Assembly (NCBI GenBank): GCA_001600615.1
Contig: BCKK01000011.1
Location: 124,001 to 188,000 of the forward strand
DNA length: 64,000 nt
Direction: 5' to 3'
Source of the DNA: Dioszegia crocea
Taxonomy: Eukaryota > Basidiomycota > Tremellomycetes > Tremellales > Bulleribasidiaceae
The notes under the pieces: model-generated
Told to the model about the DNA's origin: nothing
Databases searched by the model: none
The model's input: only the letters and a program-made list of their open reading frames with translations
Position numbers and translations under genes: made by a program
Part shown: one piece after another, positions 58,801 through 64,000 of the stretch
Layout: each line of letters begins with the position of its first letter
Numbering within the stretch: position 1 is the first letter of the stretch

Positions 58801-61800
58801 ATAGCGAACCCAACACACCCACCTCCGGCTCAATCTCTCTCCCCCGCCGCCGAAAATGGTGGCCTTCCGCCCTGACCAAAACAATGACCCAAGCCCAAGC
58901 CCTACTCCCCGCGGAAGTAAAAGAAGTCATGAGGTGAGTCTACGTCTGGTCGTGCTGATGTAGCGCCCCGTTCTTTGTCATCTTCTGGCACCTCGCCATG
59001 CCCGACATTTCCTTCGCATCCGAGGCGTACCGAAAAAGCATTGACCGAATCACCTCTCTTGAAAAAGAACTTGTCACTTGGCGTGTCCCCAGCCAACAAC
59101 GTGACGAAAGGGCTCGCCTCAAAGCCCGTATCGACGCCTTGACTTCCGAAAAGGATACTCAAAACACCCTCGTCACCACCACCCACCAGCGCCTAAGATT
59201 GGAAAGTCCAAAATGGTTCGGTTCAAGTAAGTCCCCAAACATCATCGCTAATAGGCATCGTGCAAAACAACCTAAAAACCAAACTCAGCCATCAACTCCA
59301 TCAGTACTGCTTCTACCCGCGCGCCCTGCTCACACCCGCCGACGCAGTCTTCGTCCCCAAACTCATCCGCCTCATGCACGACCTCGGCACTCCAGGCTTC
59401 GTCACCCTCTTCGCCTACAGCAATGTAAGTTTACTTCGTTCCCGCTGACTTAGTTCTTCACACCCCACCTCGCAGGCAGCATCTTCTCCTGTACCGAGAA
59501 TGAAGCCCGTAACCTCGGCCGATGTCTCGGAGCCATCATGACAGATCTGGACGCCTGGCACAAGGACGAAGAGCGATACAACCGCGAAGCCATAGGGTCG
59601 AATCTCCCCGGAATGCTGATCCGAACCAAAGGCACAGAAGACAGGTCCATGTCGTGGTTGACGTTCCGCAACTTTTACGTTGCCCGATTCCACGCCCCAA
59701 TGCTTGAGGTAAGTCAAGCTAGAACGCGCTAACCCCAGGCCTTGATCTCGTGCTGGGCAGAAACCGACTTTATGCACGTCAAAAACGCAATCACTGTCGC
59801 TTTACAAGTGCTCAAGTCCTTCCCTATTTTGACGACACACGGAGATGCAGTGGAAAAAGCCATGAAGTCTTTGATTAAGCGAGGGAAGGACGGCGCGTTG
59901 ACTCCGGATATCCTACACCAGTGCCAAGCGTAAGTGCTCATAGTTCCCGCTGACATTAGGTATCTTCGCCAATTGAAGCTGCGGCAAAACACCAAACCTT
60001 ACATCACACCCGCAAAGTTCTATCCCGTACGTCTTGTTTAGGCACCGCTAACGTCAGGCCGGCAAAACTGCAGAAGTCAAAAACGCCCCAACTGGCCCTC
60101 GAGCGTCAACCGACGTATCGGCCCCACCCACACCCAAAGTCGAGACTGCCGATCCTGCAGCTCTTCGGGCAAAACTCGCAGACGCCAAAGCTGCACGTGC
60201 AGCCAAGGAAGAGACCAAGTAAGCTTAGTGTAGACTGTGCTGATGTAGAAACGCCTCTCCGCGTAAAGCTCCAGACGACCTCCCCGCCCGACCCGAACCT
60301 GCCCAACCTGCCGTGGTCAAGGCGGAACCCAAACCCCTCCCTACAGGCCCGGCACGACTCAATGTCATCCCTGGTCTTCCCCTTCGCCCAGGCTCACTCC
60401 CCGCCACTTCCATGGGCCCCCCTCCGTCAACGGCAGACGAGGAACGCGCCGCGGCACGAGCTAAAAAGTTCGGTACCCTATCCCGCGGCAACACTCCCTC
60501 ACGCGCCAGCACCCCTGTCGATCCACCCAAAGAGCCATCACCCAAACCCAAACCTGAGCGCTCTCCTACCTCGCGTAAAACTTCACCCGCCCCGCGAAGG
60601 CGTAGTCGGAGTTTGGAATCCCGAGCAAGTGACAGATCAAAGCGGGATGATCGGCCGAGAGACAGGGATCGTAAAGATCGCAGGGAAGATACCAAAGAGA
60701 CGCCGCGCGATGATAAGCAAGAATCTTCTCGACGAGATGAGAGGAAGGAATCTGCCCCTACTGCGCCCACTCGAGATCGGACGCCATCAACCCGTGATGA
60801 CAAGCAAGAACCTGCTACTCGACGCGAGGACAGGTCTACTCGGGAGAGGGACGTCAAAAGGGGGAGAGATCGGACACCATCCACCCGCCGCGATGATGAC
60901 AAAACACCCCCTCGAGAGCCTTCGCGTAAAGACGACGAGGACAGGGAACGCAAGAAGCAGGATGAGATCCTTCGCGACCGAGCGGAGAGGTTGGATCTGG
61001 GTGGTGGGGATAGGACCCGGCGCGAGTCTAAAGAGTCCAGGCGGGATACAGAAGAGCGAGATGAGCGTGAGCGTAAGCCGAAAGAAAGGAAGAGGGAGGA
61101 GAAGGAGTCTGAACGTAAAGAAAAGGAAAAGATCAAAGATTCGGAAAAGAGGTCGTCTGTCGAACCTACCGGATCGAAGCGGAAGAGAGATGATGAAAGG
61201 CGTGAGGTCAGGGGTCGGACTGAGGATTCGCGCGAGAGTAGGCGGGAACGCGGCTATGATCGTCGGGATGATAGGGATGACCGGGACGATCGCCGGGACA
61301 GGGACGACCGGGACGACCGCCGGGACAGGGATGATCGAGATGACCGCCGGGACAGGGATGATCGCCGAGACAGGGATGACCGTCGTGATGACAGGGACAG
61401 GGATGATCGGGACCGGCGCGATGGGCGTGATGCCAGAGATAAGGAAGAACGCAATCGTCGGCCCCGCTCAGATCGAGATGCGCGCGAACCCCCTCCCCAC
61501 ATTTCAAAATCGCCCGCTTTACAACCTCCTCCCCGCAGCCCAACCACCGTCAAGACCCTTCCTATTGACGGGGGTGACCGGAGTCCGGTGTTACTATCGC
61601 CCAAACGCAGCGCTAAAGAATTGCTGCCCCCCAAAGCAGAGCCGGACCGGATTGTAGAGTCTCCCCGACCTACTCGAGTAGAGGTATGTCAATTTGCATA
61701 ATACGCTAATGTAGCCTCGGATTCGTACCTCCCGATTTAGCGATGAAAAAGCTTCACTACCCCCAATCCCGTCACCCACCAACATCTCTGGCCCTGCCAA

Positions 61801-62318
61801 AGGTGCGCATGGCCTACCCCCTCGCCCCGGACCTGCTCCCGCGAGAGACGCCATCCCTGCAGCTCCCGCTCGAGACATCCCAACCAACCTGCAAGCGCGC
61901 ATTACACCTACAGGACGTCGCTCTGAGAACCCCTCGCCGGAAAGGTCGAGCCGCAGGGATGAGCCTAGTCGAAATGAGCCTAGTCGAAGGGACGAACCTA
62001 GCCGAAGGAGGGATGAGCCAGAGCGTAGGCGAGAATCAGATCGAGATTCGGAACGTCGCCGAAGGGATGATGACGGTGGACGTAGGGACAGAGGTGAAAG
62101 AAGTGAACGACGAGAAAGGGACGAGAGCGAGGATAAGGTTGAGCCGCGTAAGAGAGCCCTAGAGGGTGAGTAGACATTTGTGTTGCGCTGATGAGTCAGA
62201 GCTTTTACCTGAAACCCGAGAGACTTCGCCTGGATCAAGCAAACGTCCCAAGATTGATCGTGGAAAGTTGGGCATGAGGTCGTTTATTAGTATCAAGGGG
62301 GCGAGCGGGAGATCATAG
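55846..62318 (+). CDS. THO2: THO complex subunit 2
   Basis: Scaffold subunit of the nuclear THO/TREX complex that couples transcription to mRNA export. Fifteen exons: 55846-56220, 56252-56806, 56836-56931, 56961-58104, 58134-58555, 58584-58933, 58964-59226, 59255-59424, 59454-59708, 59739-59929, 59960-60026, 60058-60218, 60249-61683, 61715-62165 and 62200-62318; phases close to about 2017 residues. Landmarks: MVKKSTTLFYKQSKYNLLRE, ESSEGFSNLIVQLT, FFVIFWHLAMPDI, HQLHQYCFYPRALLTP, TEDRSMSWLTFRNFYVARF and FMHVKNAITVALQVLKSFP, all typical of THOC2/Tho2. Introns are very short (about 28-31 bases), shorter than those of its neighbours. The C-terminal 650 residues are disordered, Pro-rich and then Arg/Asp/Glu-rich, with RDDRDD tandem units. 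The promoter would overlap the repeat array just upstream. Confidence 0.93.
61250..61430 (+). repeat. Coding tandem repeat (Asp/Arg-rich) in THO2
   Basis: Imperfect repeats of about 21-24 bases of the type GGGACGATCGCCGGGACA encode DDRDDRRDRDD-like alternation. Such repeats are prone to length change. Neighbouring sequence is also Arg/Glu/Lys-rich. Confidence 0.8.
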
Positions 62319-62752
62319 TAGAGGTCGAAGTTGCACTGCATGTAGCGTGTGGTTACTATATACGAATTCTTCGCAAGTACAGCGAATTACCTCAACTCTA
62401 CCGTGAAGTCGCTTAGCAATTGCAGCAGGACTCTGGTGACATCTGCGCGGCACAGCACACGTTCAGAGCTTGATATGCCGAACGCGGTTTCTGCAGGAAA
62501 AGTTCAACGGTCAAGTATTGACCCAAAGACAGTATTGGTCTTTAGGGGAAGTTCTCGCTCGACCTCATGGCAGGCCTCAGGTATCAACTTCGCGTCGAAA
62601 GCCTGACGGATGTCGAAGTGACCCTGGGAAGTCTGGATGTAGATTTACCCCGTCAATAATCAGCAACACCCTAGACCCTGTCCATCCCATCCAAGCCCGC
62701 GCCTTTGCGTTTCTAGAACTGCCATGCATCCTCCCAAACCCAAACTACCCCA
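62319..62752. other. Intergenic region between convergent genes
   Basis: About 430 bases between the THO2 and eL43 stop codons. A plus-strand frame of 85 codons at 62349-62606 has no recognisable content. No RNA gene or repeat seen. Confidence 0.4.
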
Positions 62753-63455
62753 TTATGCCTCTCCGACTTCTCGCAGACGCCTGATGGTAGATCGAACGGT
62801 AGCGGCAGATGGTGTGCCAAAGGTGTATGCTCCGCCAGCGTAAACTTTTCGGCAGGGCTTGCACTTCCAAATACCGACTGCTGTCCTCTTGACTGCGTTC
62901 TAATATGTCAGTGCCGTCTTGACATTCAAGGGGGACATGACTCACCTTGCCGCAGTTAGGGCAAGCGTATCGCGAGTGCTGGGTGATTTCCATCTTCTTC
63001 ACGCTGAGGAGTCAGCTAATGTCTGGCAAAGGCTGCGACACGACTCACGTCTTACGGAGCGAAGCACCATAACGGGTACCGTACTTTCCGGTCACACCAA
63101 CCTTCTTTGTTCGCTTGGTCTGAGGGGTCAGTTGGGTCTGGATAGGGCAAAGCTTAGGGGCAGCAGAGCAGAGCAGGACGAAGGGTTCGTAGTGTTGATT
63201 AGGCGATAAGGCGATACTTGTCGATGTCGAATCGGCGAGCAATGACTCTCCTCTCCCTCCTGATCAACGCCTTACTCCTCCAGCAATCTCCATGGCCATC
63301 CTCAACCCTCGCCAGCCTATCCTGTAATCACAATCCCACCGTCCTATTCGCCTACACCCTCCGCCACGCATTGTCGGTAATATCGATATCGTCCGTCGAT
63401 AGCCCTTGCCCTGCTCTGTCCTGCTGCCCTATCGTGTAGAAGCGCAGCTCACCAT
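62753..63455 (-). CDS. RPL43: 60S ribosomal protein eL43 (L37a)
   Basis: Zinc-binding large-subunit ribosomal protein. Minus-strand exons 63455-63453 (only the ATG), 63119-63049, 63003-62946 and 62899-62753 close to exactly 92 residues, the eukaryotic length. Boxes: [59 protein letters not shown] and [11 protein letters not shown]. The zinc site is CPNC with CKPC. The first intron is about 333 bases, much longer than others in this window, and starts directly after the start codon; this is common in fungal ribosomal-protein genes. Confidence 0.95.
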
Positions 63456-63808
63456 TTTGTCGAGTTGGATATACCTTGAAGGATAGACTGCAAGCTCACT
63501 ATGCAAAGTTGCAGATAACGCGCCAGGAGCCAAGCGGGGATAGCCGGGAAAGTCCGCCAGAGGGGGAGTGTGGCACTTGGTTTAACCGTCGGATTTAAGC
63601 ATCTCGTGAGGGAGGTGGTTCTTATCGCCGATACTTCCGTGACTCCGTTCGGGGATAGCCGCTCCGGTTGCCCCCAGCCCGAGTCGTCCTAGCCTTGCCT
63701 TACCCTTCGCTTCGCTTCGATAACAACACAGAAGCCCTATCTCACATACACAGCCAAGCCAAGCACTTGAACCCCAACACACACGTTCATCCGCCAAACC
63801 TCAGCAAT
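63456..63808. promoter_or_regulatory. Divergent promoter eL43 / right-edge gene
   Basis: About 350 bases between the eL43 ATG (minus) and the ATG at 63809 (plus). It contains CT/CA-rich leader sequence before the right-hand gene. No other gene recognised. Confidence 0.4.
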
Positions 63809-64000
63809 GTCTTCCGACCCAAACCCCAACGCTCCTTCATCCACTTCACCCCGACTCCCACGTTCCATCCCTCGGGCCCGCCAACCCCAAGCTTCACCCA
63901 ACTTCGATAACCTCTCTGCATTGTCCGAATCATCCACTGGATCATGGGAGAAGGGTCGGTTATTGGCCTCTCGAAGTCCTACTTCCGGCACGTTCCCTCT
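63809..64000 (+). CDS. 5' end of an unidentified gene (runs off window)
   Basis: Open frame from the ATG at 63809 to the edge, 64 codons without stop. Begins MSSDPNPNAPSSTSPRLPRS and is Ser/Pro/Arg-rich, a disordered N-terminus as in many fungal regulators, with FDNLSALSESSTGSWEKGRL further on. No domain visible yet. Preceded by a pyrimidine-rich leader and divergent from eL43, which supports a real start. Confidence 0.6.

Noticed and set aside
60225..61136. A 303-residue minus-strand frame, Ser/Arg-rich
   Set aside because: It is the mirror of the low-complexity Arg/Asp/Glu-rich part of THO2; composition follows from the sense codons and no domain is visible.

Overview
The window is nuclear DNA of a fungus, most likely a basidiomycete yeast of the Tremellomycetes type. 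Almost every gene is cut by short introns of about 40-60 bases with GTGAGT/GTAAGT-like donors, CTGAC/CTAAC/CTGAT branch sites and AG acceptors. Genes are densely packed on both strands, many as divergent pairs sharing a 150-600 base promoter. The proteins are typical fungal ones. No bacterial, viral or organellar block, no rRNA or tRNA gene and no CRISPR array was recognised. Gene models were built by hand by joining frames at plausible splice sites and checking that exon phases close; exon lists are in the entries.

Layout. 1-15 kb holds housekeeping genes: an F-actin capping protein alpha subunit (runs off the left edge), SPT6, a small zinc-finger protein, an unknown protein with an HExxH motif, a NOL11/Utp8-like nucleolar protein, the mitochondrial inner membrane protease IMP2 and RRP17/NOL12. 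15.6-26 kb is a transport and regulation block: an LAT-type amino-acid permease diverges from a Zn2Cys6 transcription factor, followed by a DHA-type MFS transporter and a second, paralogous Zn2Cys6 factor. 26-50 kb returns to housekeeping genes: clamp-loader subunit RFC3, a PHO13-type HAD phosphatase, a small secreted cysteine-rich protein, NUP85, PGI1, a membrane protein, two uncharacterised proteins, an alcohol dehydrogenase that looks broken, two tandem uncharacterised paralogues, an AN1 zinc-finger protein, SUA5, TOM40 and an F-box-like protein.

50.2-55.7 kb is a gene-poor island bracketed by copies of one repeat: two copies in one orientation on the left, and a tandem array of about 199-base units in the opposite orientation on the right. 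55.8-62.3 kb is one large gene for THO complex subunit 2. It is followed by ribosomal protein eL43, whose first coding exon is only the ATG, and by the 5' end of an unidentified gene that runs off the right edge.

How the genes work together. Most are unrelated housekeeping neighbours. The one locus that looks like a functional unit is the factor-transporter-factor group at 18.2-25.9 kb. The transporter promoter carries two inverted CGG/CCG sites of the kind Zn2Cys6 dimers bind, and the two factors share intron positions down to a 9-base exon.
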